64,000 bases of DNA from Deinococcus alpinitundrae (GTDB taxonomy: Bacteria; Deinococcota; Deinococci; Deinococcales; Deinococcaceae), in assembly GCF_009982895.1 (NCBI RefSeq), contig NZ_WXZL01000018.1:1-64000 (forward strand), in the 5' to 3' direction. The position numbers were made by a program, and so were the translations under genes. The notes beneath the pieces were generated by a model that was not told the DNA's origin, ran no database searches, and saw only the letters and a list, made by a program, of their open reading frames with translations. Positions within the stretch are counted from its first letter, which is position 1, and each line of letters begins with the position of its first letter. Below, in pieces: positions 21,320 through 36,812 of the stretch.

Positions 21320-21344
21320 AGCGCTGACAACCGAACTCCTGAAC

Positions 21345-21376
21345 TGGCAGGTCGGGGCGACAACCCCAACCTGCCA
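21345..21376 (+). terminator. Hairpin after glyS
   Basis: TGGCAGGT (21345-21352) pairs with ACCTGCCA (21369-21376), with an inner GGGG/CCCC. No long T-run follows, so efficiency is uncertain. The remaining bases to 21596 hold no gene. A small palindrome CTCTTTCTAAAGAG lies near 21535-21548. Confidence 0.5.
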
Positions 21377-21596
21377 CGTTGCGTTTCCATTCAGACGATT
21401 GGGCCTCCGGCTTCATATCGCGCCAATCTCATTGTATGGCCTCGTACCGAGCAGAGGCGAGAGGTTCCTTAAGCTGGCAACAAGTCAGGGGAGATGGGTT
21501 TTCAAAAAGCCCAAATTCGCAACGGCGTCTGCGCTCTTTCTAAAGAGTGCTGATCCGAGAGCCTAAATCTGCCCTGTCACTTAAAAGGAGCCGCTT

Positions 21597-22082
21597 ATGT
21601 TCAAGAAGACCTTGCTTTTGACGACAGCCATGGTTCTCGCTCCCTCGGCGTTCGCCCAGACCTCTACGCTGCCCAACAACAGCATCGCCGGAATCGTGGT
21701 CAGCAATCCCGATTTCAGCACGCTGCTGGCAGCAGTGCAGGCAGCCGGTCTGACGGAAACACTCAACGGCTACGGCCCCTTCACGGTGTTTGCGCCGACC
21801 AACGCCGCCTTCGCCAAAATCCCGACTGATCAGCTCACAGCTTTGCTCAATGATCCGGTCAAACTCAAGGCCGTACTGCTCTACCACGTCGTGTCAGGGA
21901 AAGTCATGGCGGCGGACGTGGTGACCATGACCAGTGCCACGAGCCTGCAAGGTGCCCCGCTCAACATCATGGTCAACGGCAGCACCGTGATGGTCAATGA
22001 CGCCACCGTCACCGCGACCGACATTGCGGCGAGCAACGGTGTGATTCACGTAATCGACACCGTACTGATGCCGCCCAACTGA
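21597..22082 (+). CDS. Secreted fasciclin (FAS1) domain protein
   Basis: The 161-residue protein has a signal peptide (LLLTTAMVLAPSAFAQ) and one FAS1 domain. H1 is YGPFTVFAPTNAAFAKIP, the YH motif is LLYHVVSGKV, and H2 is NGVIHVIDTVLMPP. FAS1 proteins are surface adhesion or matrix proteins. AAAAGGAG lies 6 bases before the ATG, so it is conventionally translated. It ends in a strong bidirectional terminator. In mycobacteria similar proteins are under SigK/RskA control. An ECF pair is present 27 kb away here, but its promoter motif was not seen before this gene. Confidence 0.93.
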   Translation: MFKKTLLLTTAMVLAPSAFAQTSTLPNNSIAGIVVSNPDFSTLLAAVQAAGLTETLNGYGPFTVFAPTNAAFAKIPTDQLTALLNDPVKLKAVLLYHVVSGKVMAADVVTMTSATSLQGAPLNIMVNGSTVMVNDATVTATDIAASNGVIHVIDTVLMPPN

Positions 22083-22107
22083 GGCAGGCCGGACCGGGTA
22101 AACCCCA

Positions 22108-22158
22108 GACAAAGAAAAGCGCCGCACCCTTCTGACAGGTGCGGCGCTTTTCTTTGTC
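22108..22158. terminator. Bidirectional terminator between the fasciclin gene and gyrB
   Basis: A perfect 20-base stem (22108-22127 and 22139-22158) with an 11-base loop. TTTTCTTTG on one side and its mirror on the other give T-runs in both directions, so it serves both convergent genes. Confidence 0.9.
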
Positions 22159-22164
22159 ATCAAC

Positions 22165-24902
<2,738 letters not shown>

Positions 24903-24912
24903 AGCGGCAAGT

Positions 24913-25806
24913 TCAGGCGTCCAGCCCGCGTTCCTGGGCTTCCTCTTCCTCACTCAGCACCTTGAGGACTTCCCGCAGAGCCGGGCTGTCCTCAGTGCTC
25001 GCGCCGTGGCGCTCGGCCAGGTAGGCGGCCACCCACGCGCCGAAGTACCACAGCGCCAGCGCGCCGGGGTAGCCGCCCTCGCCGTCCGGAAACGGCAGGT
25101 GCACCACCTCGTCGATGCGGGTCTCCAGCACCTCGCGGGCCAGGGTCAGCTCGGGCGTCTCGTCGCCGAGAATCAGCGCCACCTTGCTGTCTCCCTTCTC
25201 GTGCTGGGCCTCGAAGGCCCCGGTCAGCACGTAGAGCGGCTCCAGCTCGAAGGCGATGCTCAGCACCTTGCCCACACGAGCCAGCAGGTGCTGCCAGATA
25301 TGGACCAGGGCGGTGTCCTCGGGCGCGGCCAGCAGCAGCGGCGTGCGCTGCCACAAACTCCAGGCCAGATCGCGCGCGGGGTTGCCTTCCTCGATTTCGG
25401 GAGCGCACTTGGCGGCCAGCGCGGTCAGCAACACCTCGGCCTGCTGGGCTTGCTCGGCGTGGCCGGTGGCGTAGGCGGCGAACTGGGCCAGATGGTAGGT
25501 CGCCGCCACACCCGCCGGGGCCAGAAAATTGAGGTCGCGGGTCGACATGCCCTCGGCCTGCACGCCCGCGCGCACTACCGCCGCGCCGCTGACCTCGGCC
25601 AGTCCGGCGTAGTCGCGCGCGGCGCGGCCAGCATCGGCACTCTCCAAGATGAGCTGGGTGCCCTCACGGGTCAGGCGGCGCTCCGAGAGGGTGTCCAGCA
25701 GCGAGGCGGCCATCTCCCCGGCCCCCACACCCAGCACGCCGTAGGGTGCGGCCAGGGCGCGGGTCGGCCCCTGGTAGGAAGCGGGCAGGGTCAGCAGGTC
25801 AGTCAT
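24913..25806 (-). CDS. SIS-domain protein, phosphoglucose/phosphomannose isomerase-like
   Basis: The protein has 297 residues. The second half resembles the C-terminal domain of bifunctional PGI/PMI enzymes: [20 protein letters not shown], then [20 protein letters not shown] and [17 protein letters not shown]. The first half shows weaker SIS features ([20 protein letters not shown]). Active-site residues were not confirmed, so it may be a divergent enzyme or a sugar-phosphate sensor. The ATG at 25806 is chosen because GAGGG lies 7 bases upstream; an extension to 25863 is possible. Confidence 0.65.
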   Translation of the reverse strand: MTDLLTLPASYQGPTRALAAPYGVLGVGAGEMAASLLDTLSERRLTREGTQLILESADAGRAARDYAGLAEVSGAAVVRAGVQAEGMSTRDLNFLAPAGVAATYHLAQFAAYATGHAEQAQQAEVLLTALAAKCAPEIEEGNPARDLAWSLWQRTPLLLAAPEDTALVHIWQHLLARVGKVLSIAFELEPLYVLTGAFEAQHEKGDSKVALILGDETPELTLAREVLETRIDEVVHLPFPDGEGGYPGALALWYFGAWVAAYLAERHGASTEDSPALREVLKVLSEEEEAQERGLDA

Positions 25807-25900
25807 CAGCATCCCTCTAGCGTGCCACGCCGCACCACCTGGAAGCAAAGCACGCGGGCACACTCCAGCGTACAGAGCCGCCAGCCTTTACACTACAACC

Positions 25901-26746
25901 ATGACGTTTATCGTGATCTCCGGACTGTCGGGCAGCGGCAAGAGCACCGCTCTCAGAACGCTGGAAGACACCGATTACTTCACCACCGACAACCTGCCGC
26001 CGGAACTCTGGAACGCCCTGGGCGATCTGGCGCGGGCACGCAGCCTGGACCGGATCGCCGTGACCACCGACGCCCGCACCCGCGACTTCCTGGCGGCGGC
26101 GGGCAGCAGCCTGACCCAGCTCAAGGCGCGGCGCAGCGACGTGCGGGTGCTGTTTCTGGAAGCCGACGCCGAGGTGCTGCTCAAACGCTACAACCTGACC
26201 CGCCGCGAGCACCCGCTGGGCGACCCCAGCTTGATGATCGACTTCCGGCGCGAGCGCGAGCTGCTGGCCTCGCTGCGGGCGCTGGCCGACACGGTCATCG
26301 ACACCACCCACCTCAGTGCCGCCGATCTCAGCAAGCGCCTGCTCGACTGGCTGGGTGTGCTGAGCAGCTTCGATCTGCGGCTGTTTACCTTTGGCTTCAA
26401 GAACACCCCGCCGCGCGACGTGGACCTGGTGCTGGACATGCGCACCCTGCCCAACCCCTACTACGATCCGGAACTGCGCTCCCGCACCGGCTTGGACGAC
26501 GACGTGGCCGCCTACGTCTTTCAGAATCCCGAGAGCGAGGCGTTTTATCAGCACACCCGCCAGTTTCTGCGCGATGTGGCCGCGCGCGCGCGCGACAGCG
26601 GACGCCACAGCTACAACGTGGCCATCGGCTGCACCGGCGGCCAGCACCGCAGCGTGGCGGTGGCCGTGCGTCTGGAGCGCGATTTGCAGGATCTCAGTGC
26701 CCGTGTGATCGACCACCGCGATCTGCCGGGTGCCGGAGGCGAGTGA
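25901..26746 (+). CDS. rapZ: RapZ-family nucleotide-binding protein
   Basis: The 281-residue protein has an N-terminal P-loop (GLSGSGKS, residues 8-15) and a C-terminal domain with [20 protein letters not shown] and [13 protein letters not shown], both diagnostic of RapZ/YvcJ. In Escherichia coli RapZ steers RNase E to a small RNA; in Gram-positives YvcJ hydrolyses GTP. Its role in Deinococcus is inferred only. TACACT (25889-25894) is 6 bases before the ATG. It overlaps yvcK by four bases, a conserved pairing. Confidence 0.95.
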   Translation: MTFIVISGLSGSGKSTALRTLEDTDYFTTDNLPPELWNALGDLARARSLDRIAVTTDARTRDFLAAAGSSLTQLKARRSDVRVLFLEADAEVLLKRYNLTRREHPLGDPSLMIDFRRERELLASLRALADTVIDTTHLSAADLSKRLLDWLGVLSSFDLRLFTFGFKNTPPRDVDLVLDMRTLPNPYYDPELRSRTGLDDDVAAYVFQNPESEAFYQHTRQFLRDVAARARDSGRHSYNVAIGCTGGQHRSVAVAVRLERDLQDLSARVIDHRDLPGAGGE

Positions 26747-28164
26747 AGGTGCAAAAGACCCATAAGCCCTCGCCCCCCACCTTTCCCAACCCCGCCGCGC
26801 AGGCTGGACGCTGGTCGCGGCGACTGAGCAATTTCAAATCGGCCAACCATGGCCGCCGGGCCAAGCGCTGGCTGACTCCCGGCATGGGCATCAAGCGCTG
26901 GTTTGCGCTGTTCGGCGTCTGCACCTTCGTCGGCGCGGTGGGGTTTTTGCACTTTACCTGGACTGGGCCGCTGCACTTCACCGCCACCGCCTGGATCTTG
27001 TGGCTCAACAACTTCACCAAACCCGAGGTGCTGCCGCTGTGGGTGGTCGGCGTGGTCGTGATGGCGCTGGCCCTGATCGGCGCGCTGACGGCCATGACCA
27101 TGCTCAACCGCTCGGTGCTCCGGTCTGTGGGCACCGATCCCAGCGAGGCGGTCAACGTGATCTATTCACGCACCACCCTGGCACGCGGCCCCAGGATCGT
27201 GGCGCTGGGCGGCGGCACCGGCTTATCAAACGTCTTGTCGGGCCTCAAGCGCCACTCGTCGAACCTCACGGCTGTCGTGACGGTGGCCGACGACGGCGGC
27301 AGCAGCGGGCGGCTGCGCGAGGCGCTGGGCATGATCGCGCCCGGCGACCTCACTGACTGCTACGCGGCCCTGTCGGACAGTCCGGTGCTGGCCCGGCTGC
27401 TGCTGCACCGCTTTGAGCGCGGTGAGGGCCTCGAGGGCCACACCTTCGGCAACCTGCTGCTGGCGACCCTGTCCGAGGAGCAGGGCGGGTTGGGCGGCGC
27501 GATGCAGGACATCCACGAGGTGCTCAACGTCTGCGGCGCAGTGTATCCGGCGACCACCCAGCCGGTGACACTGATCGCGCGGCTCAGAAACGGCCAGGAC
27601 GTGCGCGGCGAGAGCCACCTGGCCAGCGCGGGCGGCGTGGGCGCAGGGGCCATCGGCATTCAGGAGGTGCGGCTCGACCCGCCGCAGCCGCCGACCCTTC
27701 CGGCGGTGGTGGCCGCCATCAGCAACGCCGAGCTGATCGTACTGGGGCCGGGCAGCTTGTTTACCTCGATCATTCCGGCGCTGCTGGTGCCTGACATTCA
27801 GGCGGCCATCCGGGCATCGGGCGCGCCGCTGGTGTACGTGGCCAGCATCATGACCGAACCTGGCGAAACCGATGACCTGACCTTGAGCGACCACGTGCGG
27901 ATGATCGACCGCCATCTGGGCCGGGTGCCCGACGTGGTGCTGGTCAACAGTGCGGCGGTGCCCAGCGCCGTGCAGGCGCGCTACCGCGCCGCCGGGGCCA
28001 CCCTAATTGCGCCGCACAGCGTCGACGCTGCCCTCAAGCTGCGGCTGCGCCACGTGCCGATGCTGCTGGCCGGTCAGGCCCACCACGACCCGCATCTGCT
28101 CGCCAGCGCCCTGACCGACCTGCTGACCGCAGACCACGGGCGTGCCCGGTCCCGGCGTGCCTAG
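26743..28164 (+). CDS. yvcK: YvcK/CofD-like gluconeogenesis factor with an N-terminal membrane anchor
   Basis: The protein has 473 residues. The CofD-like domain (from about 145) begins [20 protein letters not shown] and continues [19 protein letters not shown], the UDP-sugar-binding signature of YvcK. In front are about 140 residues with two hydrophobic segments ([39 protein letters not shown]). Canonical YvcK has no such anchor. It begins with GTG in the four-base overlap with rapZ and has GGAGG upstream; GTG at 26749 is an alternative. It is probably involved in carbon flux and wall synthesis. Confidence 0.9.
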   Translation: MKVQKTHKPSPPTFPNPAAQAGRWSRRLSNFKSANHGRRAKRWLTPGMGIKRWFALFGVCTFVGAVGFLHFTWTGPLHFTATAWILWLNNFTKPEVLPLWVVGVVVMALALIGALTAMTMLNRSVLRSVGTDPSEAVNVIYSRTTLARGPRIVALGGGTGLSNVLSGLKRHSSNLTAVVTVADDGGSSGRLREALGMIAPGDLTDCYAALSDSPVLARLLLHRFERGEGLEGHTFGNLLLATLSEEQGGLGGAMQDIHEVLNVCGAVYPATTQPVTLIARLRNGQDVRGESHLASAGGVGAGAIGIQEVRLDPPQPPTLPAVVAAISNAELIVLGPGSLFTSIIPALLVPDIQAAIRASGAPLVYVASIMTEPGETDDLTLSDHVRMIDRHLGRVPDVVLVNSAAVPSAVQARYRAAGATLIAPHSVDAALKLRLRHVPMLLAGQAHHDPHLLASALTDLLTADHGRARSRRA

Positions 28165-28237
28165 GGCAGCGCGGCGCAGAAACGCTGGTGGTCTGGCGAC
28201 ACATCCGCGCAGCGGACGAATGCTCTAACGTGAGGCC

Positions 28238-28477
28238 ATGACCTCCCCTCCAACCCAGGACGCCGAATTTACCCGCAAGGTGGCGCTGGGCATTCTCAGC
28301 ACCTTGCAGCACAAGGGCCTGATCAGTGCCGCCGAGGTGGACGCCATTTTGCGCGCCGCCATGCCCAAGCCCGCTGGCCCGCTGGCCGTCACGCCCGCTT
28401 CGACGCCGCCCAAGCCCGATGCCAGCCGGATTCGCCGCGAGCCGCTGCCGCCGCCGGTATTCGACATCGAATTGTAA
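28238..28477 (+). CDS. Small protein of unknown function
   Basis: This 79-residue protein has a helical first half (FTRKVALGILSTLQHKGLIS, then AAEVDAILRAAM), a short SHOCT-like hairpin shape, and a Pro-rich tail. TAACGT (28226-28231) lies 6 bases before the ATG, matching neighbouring leaderless genes, which supports it being real. No partner is evident. Confidence 0.6.
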   Translation: MTSPPTQDAEFTRKVALGILSTLQHKGLISAAEVDAILRAAMPKPAGPLAVTPASTPPKPDASRIRREPLPPPVFDIEL

Positions 28478-28575
28478 GCCGAGCATCCCAGGGTAAGGTT
28501 GGAACCAGGCATCAAGTGTTTGTCCTGGACGAGGTTTTTGGGCTCCAGTCCTCGCCTGACGCCACCCCCAGCTCC

Positions 28576-29715
28576 TCAATCGGCGTCACCGGTCAGCGCG
28601 CTGAGCAGCCGCAGCGCTTCGGTGAGGCGGTGGGCCTGCACGCGGGCGGCCAGCCGGGCCTGCTCGGCGTCGAAGGCGTGGCGCGACAGGGTCAGGGCGT
28701 CGGCCCCCGAGCGGCGCAGCTGCTCCTCACCCAGCTTGGCGTCGCGGTAGCGGTGCAGCATCTGCTGAAAGGCCGCCTGGTGGGCGCGGGCGGCTCCCAG
28801 GGTGTTTTCCATCTGGGCGGCGGCCTCTTGCTCGGCCTGAACCAGCGCGGTGCGGGCACCCTGCACCCGGGCGTCGTTGGCGTCACCCGCCTGCCACTCG
28901 GCGTAGTTAAGCTGATGGCGGGCACGCAGCACGTTGGGGTGCATCGGCACCGCCAGCGCGAAGCGCGAGGTTTCCAGACTGACGCTGGGCGTCTCGGGAT
29001 CGTCCTCGGCCACCGTCTCGTCGATCAAGGGTGAAAAGGCGTCGAGAAAGGCGGCGGTCTGCGAGAGCATCAGCTTGTTGTGGGCCAGTTGCGGCCCCAC
29101 CTTCCGCCCGGCCCGCGCCTCGCCCTCGACCTCTTCAACGGTCAGGCGCAGCACCTCGCGCTGGGCACGGGCGCTGCGAACCTGATCGGCCACCTCGATG
29201 CGGGCGTGCTCGGCACGCAGGTTGCCGAGCAGTTCCTCGGTTTCCCAGCGCCGCACCTCGGCCTGGGTGGCCTGCACATCCCACTCGGCGGCACGTTCCA
29301 GATTCTTGAGGTCCGGATTGGCCCGGATGCCTTCCAGGCTGCGCGCGGCGATCTCGGTGTGGGCGCGGGCCAGCAGCAGCGGCAGATCGTGGGCACGTCT
29401 GCCCCAGCGCACCGGCCCCGGCGCGGGCGCGATGGTGCCGGTGCTGGGCGGCGCGGGGCTGGGCGTCGATTCGGCGAACGAGGCCAGGGCGGTGGTCGCG
29501 CCCTCCAGCCAGCGGTCGGCGCGGGCATCGCCCATATTGCTACGGAAAATGGTGTAGACGTCTTGCAAGACTGCCACCACGTCACGCGACCCGAGTGGGC
29601 GGATGGCGGGCCAGCCCCGGCGCACCACCGCGCTCTCGATGACCTGCTCGGCTTCACGAACGCCCATCTCGGCGGCCAGCTGGCTTCTCAGCCATTCACG
29701 GTAGGGATCGTTCAT
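28576..29715 (-). CDS. Coiled-coil protein with TolC-like helical repeats but no signal peptide
   Basis: The protein has 379 residues. The N-terminus (MNDPYREWLRSQLAAEMGVR) forms a compact helical domain, followed by an Ala/Pro linker near 85-100. From about 110 on it has long amphipathic helices (LEGIRANPDLKNLERAAEWD; ADALTLSRHAFDAEQARLAA) that look like outer-membrane efflux (TolC) helices. However, there is no signal peptide or barrel strand. GAGGACT lies 4 bases before the ATG. It could be a cytoplasmic coiled-coil protein; the similarity may be due to coiled-coil composition. Confidence 0.55.
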   Translation of the reverse strand: MNDPYREWLRSQLAAEMGVREAEQVIESAVVRRGWPAIRPLGSRDVVAVLQDVYTIFRSNMGDARADRWLEGATTALASFAESTPSPAPPSTGTIAPAPGPVRWGRRAHDLPLLLARAHTEIAARSLEGIRANPDLKNLERAAEWDVQATQAEVRRWETEELLGNLRAEHARIEVADQVRSARAQREVLRLTVEEVEGEARAGRKVGPQLAHNKLMLSQTAAFLDAFSPLIDETVAEDDPETPSVSLETSRFALAVPMHPNVLRARHQLNYAEWQAGDANDARVQGARTALVQAEQEAAAQMENTLGAARAHQAAFQQMLHRYRDAKLGEEQLRRSGADALTLSRHAFDAEQARLAARVQAHRLTEALRLLSALTGDAD

Positions 29716-29779
29716 TCAAAGTCCTCGGGAGTGCGGCGGTGATGGTAAAGCAAAGGCAGCTTCAGCAGCGGGCCTCATT

Positions 29780-30574
29780 CTAGGGGCCGCCGAGAGAAGC
29801 GCGCTGGCGCAGGGCTTCATACAGCACCAGCGCGCCCGCCGTCGCCACGTTCAGGCTGTCGGCCGCGCCGCGCATGGGAATTGACACCTGAACATCGGCG
29901 GCGGCCTGCCAGAAGGAACCCAGGCCCGCGTGCTCGGTGCCCAGCAGCAAAGCCACCCGGCCCGCGAGCGGCGCGTCCCAGTAGGTGCGGGTGGCCTGGG
30001 GGGTGCAGGCCAGCAGGGTGAACTGGCGTGCGCGCAGCCAGTCGAGCGCGTCTTGGCCCGGCAGCACAGCGGTGGGCTGGGTAAACACGCTGCCCTGCGA
30101 GGCACGGATCAGGTTGGGGTTGCCCAGGTCGAGGCCGTCGCCGACCAGCAGGGTGGCGTGCGCGCCCGCACCGTCAGCGGTTCTGAGCAGCGCGCCGACG
30201 TTGCCGGGCTTTTCCAGGCCGTCGAGCACGAGCACCGTGGCCTGTTCGGGCGGTTCGGGCAGCGGGCGGGCCTCCCAGCGGGCCAGCGCCAGCACCCCGT
30301 CGGGGCCTTCGCGGAGGCTGACTTTCTCGAAGGCGGCGCGGCCCAGCTCAGTGGTGGGCAGATCGGCCCAGGGCAGGGTGTGGGCGCCGCTGCTGAACAA
30401 TTCGGGGCAGGTGTAGACCGTCTCAATCGGTACGCCCGCTGAGAGGGCGCGGGAGAGTTCGCGCGCGCCCTCGATCAGATACACCCCGTCTCGCAGGCGC
30501 TCGCGGCGCTCACGCAGCCGGATCAGGCGCTTGAGCTGGGTATTTTGCAGCGAAAGAATCGGTTCACGGCTCAC
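29780..30574 (-). CDS. TrmH/SpoU-family RNA 2'-O-methyltransferase
   Basis: The protein has 264 residues. An N-terminal RNA-binding part ([20 protein letters not shown] with [11 protein letters not shown]) precedes the SPOUT domain. The three knot motifs are visible: [34 protein letters not shown], and [20 protein letters not shown]. It methylates a ribose in rRNA or tRNA using S-adenosylmethionine; the target base is not predictable. The start is a GTG preceded by CATAAT (plus-strand 30581-30586) at 6 bases. Confidence 0.9.
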   Translation of the reverse strand: MSREPILSLQNTQLKRLIRLRERRERLRDGVYLIEGARELSRALSAGVPIETVYTCPELFSSGAHTLPWADLPTTELGRAAFEKVSLREGPDGVLALARWEARPLPEPPEQATVLVLDGLEKPGNVGALLRTADGAGAHATLLVGDGLDLGNPNLIRASQGSVFTQPTAVLPGQDALDWLRARQFTLLACTPQATRTYWDAPLAGRVALLLGTEHAGLGSFWQAAADVQVSIPMRGAADSLNVATAGALVLYEALRQRASLGGP

Positions 30575-30627
30575 CGGGGCATTATGGCGCGGTCAGGCCG
30601 GATTGAGCGGCACACCGAGAAATGAAG

Positions 30628-31842
30628 TCAGACGGCGCGGGGTTGCTGGTGCGCCGCACTTCCCGCTTCCCGGCGCTGCACCCACCACCAGCCCAGCAGC
30701 CCCAGGCCCTGCGCCGTTCCGGAAACGAGAAACCACATACCCAGCGGCAGCCGGTCCACGAACGGCGAGATGGCGGCGAGCACCAGCGGCATGCCCAGCG
30801 CGCCCGCCGCGTTCAGCACCGCAAAGATCCGGCCCAGATAGCCTGCCGGAACGAGCTGCTGGATCAGCGCCACCGCCGGCACGTTGATCAGGCCGAAGCC
30901 GAGGCCCAGTACCAGCGCGCAGCCCAGCAGCACCGGCACCACTGGGGCCAGCCACATCCCCAGGTAAGCCAGGGCCGTCAGCACGAAGCCGGCGCTCATG
31001 GTCCGGCGCAGCGCCAGCCGGTTGCCCAGCCAGGCGCACAGCCCCCCGGCCAGCAGCAGGCCGCCGCTCTCCAGGGCCAGGTACAAACTGTAGCCCTGCG
31101 CGCCGGGGCCAAGCGTGGTCATCAATCTGGGCAGCACCACCAGGACCGGGGCCAGGCTGCCGTTGAGCAGCAGCGCCAGCACCGGGATCATGCTCAGCAG
31201 CGGCGAGCGGCGCATCAGGGCCACACCCGACCTGAAGTCGGCCCACAAGCTGGCCTGGTCCTGGACCGGGGGCAAGGGCGGCAGCCTGACCCCGATCAGC
31301 AAGACCGAGAACACCAGAAAGCTCAGGCCGTCGAGCGCCATCGCTCCAGCCGGCGACCAGTGTGCCACCAGCACGCCCCCGGCCAGGGTGCCGAGCAGCG
31401 TCATGGCCTGGTTCAGCCCACTGGTCAACCCATTGGCGCGGGTGAGTTCGGTTTCCGGCACCAGGGCAGGCAACGCCGCGCCGCTGGCTGGCCCTTCGAA
31501 GGCGGCGGCCAGCCCGCCCAGCAGCGCCGCCACGTTGATGGCCCACAGCGGCACCTCGCCCCAGGCCAGCGCCAGCCCGCCCACCGTGAGCTGCAGGAAG
31601 CCCTGCACCAGACTCGCGGCGATCAGCGGCAGCTTGAGCGGCCAGCGGTCGACCAGCGTGCCCGCCAGCGGCAGATTGGGCAGCAGGCTCAGCGCCAGCG
31701 TCTGCGCCATGCGGCCCGCCGAGCCAGTCTGGTGCAGCACCAGAAAGCTCAGGGCAATCGAGGCCAGTGCCGCGCCCAGCCGCGACTGCGCCGAGCCGAG
31801 CAGCCAGAGGGTGAAACTGCGGTTCCAGAGTCGGGTGTTCAT
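30628..31842 (-). CDS. MFS transporter
   Basis: This 404-residue inner-membrane protein has about 12 hydrophobic segments. The first is LWLLGSAQSRLGAALASIAL. The loop after TM2 reads AGTLVDRWPLKLPLI, an MFS motif A variant. It is of the type often annotated as a drug or macrolide exporter (MefA-like). The substrate is unknown. It is divergently transcribed from the HTH regulator at 31917 and probably controlled by it. Confidence 0.85.
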   Translation of the reverse strand: MNTRLWNRSFTLWLLGSAQSRLGAALASIALSFLVLHQTGSAGRMAQTLALSLLPNLPLAGTLVDRWPLKLPLIAASLVQGFLQLTVGGLALAWGEVPLWAINVAALLGGLAAAFEGPASGAALPALVPETELTRANGLTSGLNQAMTLLGTLAGGVLVAHWSPAGAMALDGLSFLVFSVLLIGVRLPPLPPVQDQASLWADFRSGVALMRRSPLLSMIPVLALLLNGSLAPVLVVLPRLMTTLGPGAQGYSLYLALESGGLLLAGGLCAWLGNRLALRRTMSAGFVLTALAYLGMWLAPVVPVLLGCALVLGLGFGLINVPAVALIQQLVPAGYLGRIFAVLNAAGALGMPLVLAAISPFVDRLPLGMWFLVSGTAQGLGLLGWWWVQRREAGSAAHQQPRAV

Positions 31843-31861
31843 GTCCGTTAGTCTGCAAGCG

Positions 31862-31910
31862 CCGGTTCTTGAAAGGACACGGCCTTTTTCAAGGCCCGGT
31901 TCTTTAAGCT
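31862..31910. promoter_or_regulatory. Candidate operator between the MFS pump and its regulator
   Basis: The 74-base gap holds a direct repeat CCGGTTCTT (31862-31870 and 31896-31904) and an inverted repeat CTTGAAA/TTTCAAG (31868-31874 and 31887-31893). TAAGCT (31905-31910) lies 6 bases before the regulator's GTG. Confidence 0.5.
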
Positions 31911-31916
31911 GGAGCT

Positions 31917-32540
31917 GTGAGCAAGCTGAACACCGCCCCCCGCCTTGCCGACGCCGAGCAGGCCCGGCTGCTACTGGACGTCACGCTGCGTCCGGTGTTC
32001 TCGCTGCTGATGACTGGCCCCAGTTCGGCGCAGCAGTTGGCAGAGTCTCTGGATGTGGATATCCAGCGGGCCTATTACCTGCTGCGCAAGCTGGAGCGGG
32101 CAGACATCGCCGAGGTCGTGAGCGAACACCGGCGCAAACGCTACCGCGTGGCTCCACGCTGGTTCATTCCCTACGAGGTCACGCGCTCGGAGACCCTGCA
32201 CGCTTTTCTGGCCGACCAGATCATGCCGCGCATGGAGCGCTTCGTGGCCCTCGGCGTGGAGGTCTTGCAGCGCCAGCAGCCCGACTGGGGAGCCTGGCTC
32301 GAACTCGGGCCGCTCGGCAGCAGCCTCAGCATCGGTGACGCCGCAGGCGCGGCCCACGATCTCTTTACCGGCGTGGAGCCGCTCATTCTCAACATCGGCG
32401 ATATCCGCCTGACCCGCGCCGACGCCGAGAACCTCAAACGCCGTCTGAGCGCCGTGATCGATGCGCTGGAAGAGCAGAACTCGCCCGAGGCCGACCAGTA
32501 CAGCTTTGCCCTGATGCTGGTGCGCGGCGGCGTGGGGTGA
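31917..32540 (+). CDS. ArsR-like winged-helix transcriptional regulator
   Basis: The 207-residue protein has an N-terminal winged helix (about 20-80): LRPVFSLLMTGPSSAQQLAE, then SLDVDIQRAYYLLRKLERAD as recognition helix, and EHRRKRYRVAP as wing. The C-terminal half is probably the ligand-binding or dimer domain. It starts with GTG and faces away from the MFS gene across a repeat-containing gap. A local repressor role for the pump is inferred from context. Confidence 0.8.
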   Translation: MSKLNTAPRLADAEQARLLLDVTLRPVFSLLMTGPSSAQQLAESLDVDIQRAYYLLRKLERADIAEVVSEHRRKRYRVAPRWFIPYEVTRSETLHAFLADQIMPRMERFVALGVEVLQRQQPDWGAWLELGPLGSSLSIGDAAGAAHDLFTGVEPLILNIGDIRLTRADAENLKRRLSAVIDALEEQNSPEADQYSFALMLVRGGVG

Positions 32541-32574
32541 AGCCAGTCAGCGGCGCAGGCTCACGGACCGAGCG

Positions 32575-33411
32575 GTGAGGCCGCCCAAGTCGCCTCCGCC
32601 GCTGCCGCCCGCCCGCATCTGGGTGCTGCTGGCAAGTGAGGCCAGCACCGCCGTGATCTTCCGGCGCGGGCCGTCGAGATGGACCCGGCTGTATCTCTGG
32701 AACACCAGAACCGACGAGATCACGCCGGGGTCATGGTTCGAGGGTCAGCTGTACGAAGCCATGAGCGATCTCTCCCCCGACGGCGAGCACCTGCTCTACT
32801 TCGCCCGCAACGAATCGCTGGGGCGACAGCGTGCGGCAAAAGTCAGATTTGGCGTGGACAGATTCGACACCTGGACCGCTTTATGTCGCCCGCCCTGGGT
32901 CAAAGCGGTTGGTCTTTGGCGGGTCAGCGGCGGGTTCACAGGGGGCGGCGTCTTTGACAAAAACCGCACAGTCTGGTTGTACAACATCTACAGCAGCGCC
33001 GAAACACCCATTCAGCCGGGCGGCTTCACGGTGAGGCTGGGAAAAGCCGAGAGCCAGCCACCGATCCTGCTGGCCTCAATGCAGCGCAGCGGCTGGCAGG
33101 GCATCCAGCCCAGCGCCTCCTCCTCTGTCGGTGACTCGTTGCCGCTCACCCTCCATAAAGGTGCCTTGGAACTTCGGCTGTCGAAGTTTGAGTACAAAGT
33201 GCACAAGACCTACCTGTGGCATAAGCCGCAGCCTGCGCCGGGGCTGGAGGGTGCGTCATGGGCCGACATCGACCAGCAGGGCCGCCTGGTTTACGCCCGC
33301 GCAGGAAAACTGCTTGCGGTTACGGCGGGACACGAAGTCGAACTGGCCGATCTGAACCCCGATCAGCCGCTGAAACGCGCGGGGCAGAATGCCCAAGAAA
33401 CCAGTCGATAG
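32575..33411 (+). CDS. Protein of unknown function
   Basis: The 278-residue protein starts with GTG. It is aromatic- and beta-rich (ARIWVLLASEASTAVIFRRG; TRLYLWNTRTDEITPGSWFE; LSPDGEHLLYFARNE) and has a WD40/TolB-like repeat feel but no clear family. There is no signal peptide. It lies downstream of the regulator on the same strand with 34 bases between them. Its codon use is somewhat less GC-biased in the middle than its neighbours, by eye. Confidence 0.6.
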   Translation: MRPPKSPPPLPPARIWVLLASEASTAVIFRRGPSRWTRLYLWNTRTDEITPGSWFEGQLYEAMSDLSPDGEHLLYFARNESLGRQRAAKVRFGVDRFDTWTALCRPPWVKAVGLWRVSGGFTGGGVFDKNRTVWLYNIYSSAETPIQPGGFTVRLGKAESQPPILLASMQRSGWQGIQPSASSSVGDSLPLTLHKGALELRLSKFEYKVHKTYLWHKPQPAPGLEGASWADIDQQGRLVYARAGKLLAVTAGHEVELADLNPDQPLKRAGQNAQETSR

Positions 33412-33507
33412 CCCAGTAAAAGGCTTTCCCCTGCCGCCCCGCCACTTCATGCCTGACCGGTGCGCCTGTCTGTCACAACACCCCGACACCCAGGCTGCCT
33501 GACGGTG

Positions 33508-33513
33508 TAGAAT
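33508..33513 (+). promoter_or_regulatory. uvrA: Probable -10 of the uvrA promoter
   Basis: TAGAAT, preceded by TG, about 100 bases before the uvrA start. No good -35 is visible (GACACC at 33485-33490). No radiation/desiccation response palindrome was seen. Confidence 0.4.
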
Positions 33514-33614
33514 ACGATGTTTACCCAGAAGCGCTCCCCCTGCTTCTGCCCCCAACATACACGCGGCGACCCGGCAGAGTGCGGGAAAGCCGCCCCAAAA
33601 GGAAGGTTCCCGGT

Positions 33615-36808
<3,194 letters not shown>

Positions 36809-36812
<4 letters not shown>

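Noticed and set aside
21597..22082. FAS1 gene as a member of the ECF sigma regulon
   Set aside because: The two-box motif found before the sigma operon and the secreted repeat gene is absent from its 277-base upstream region.
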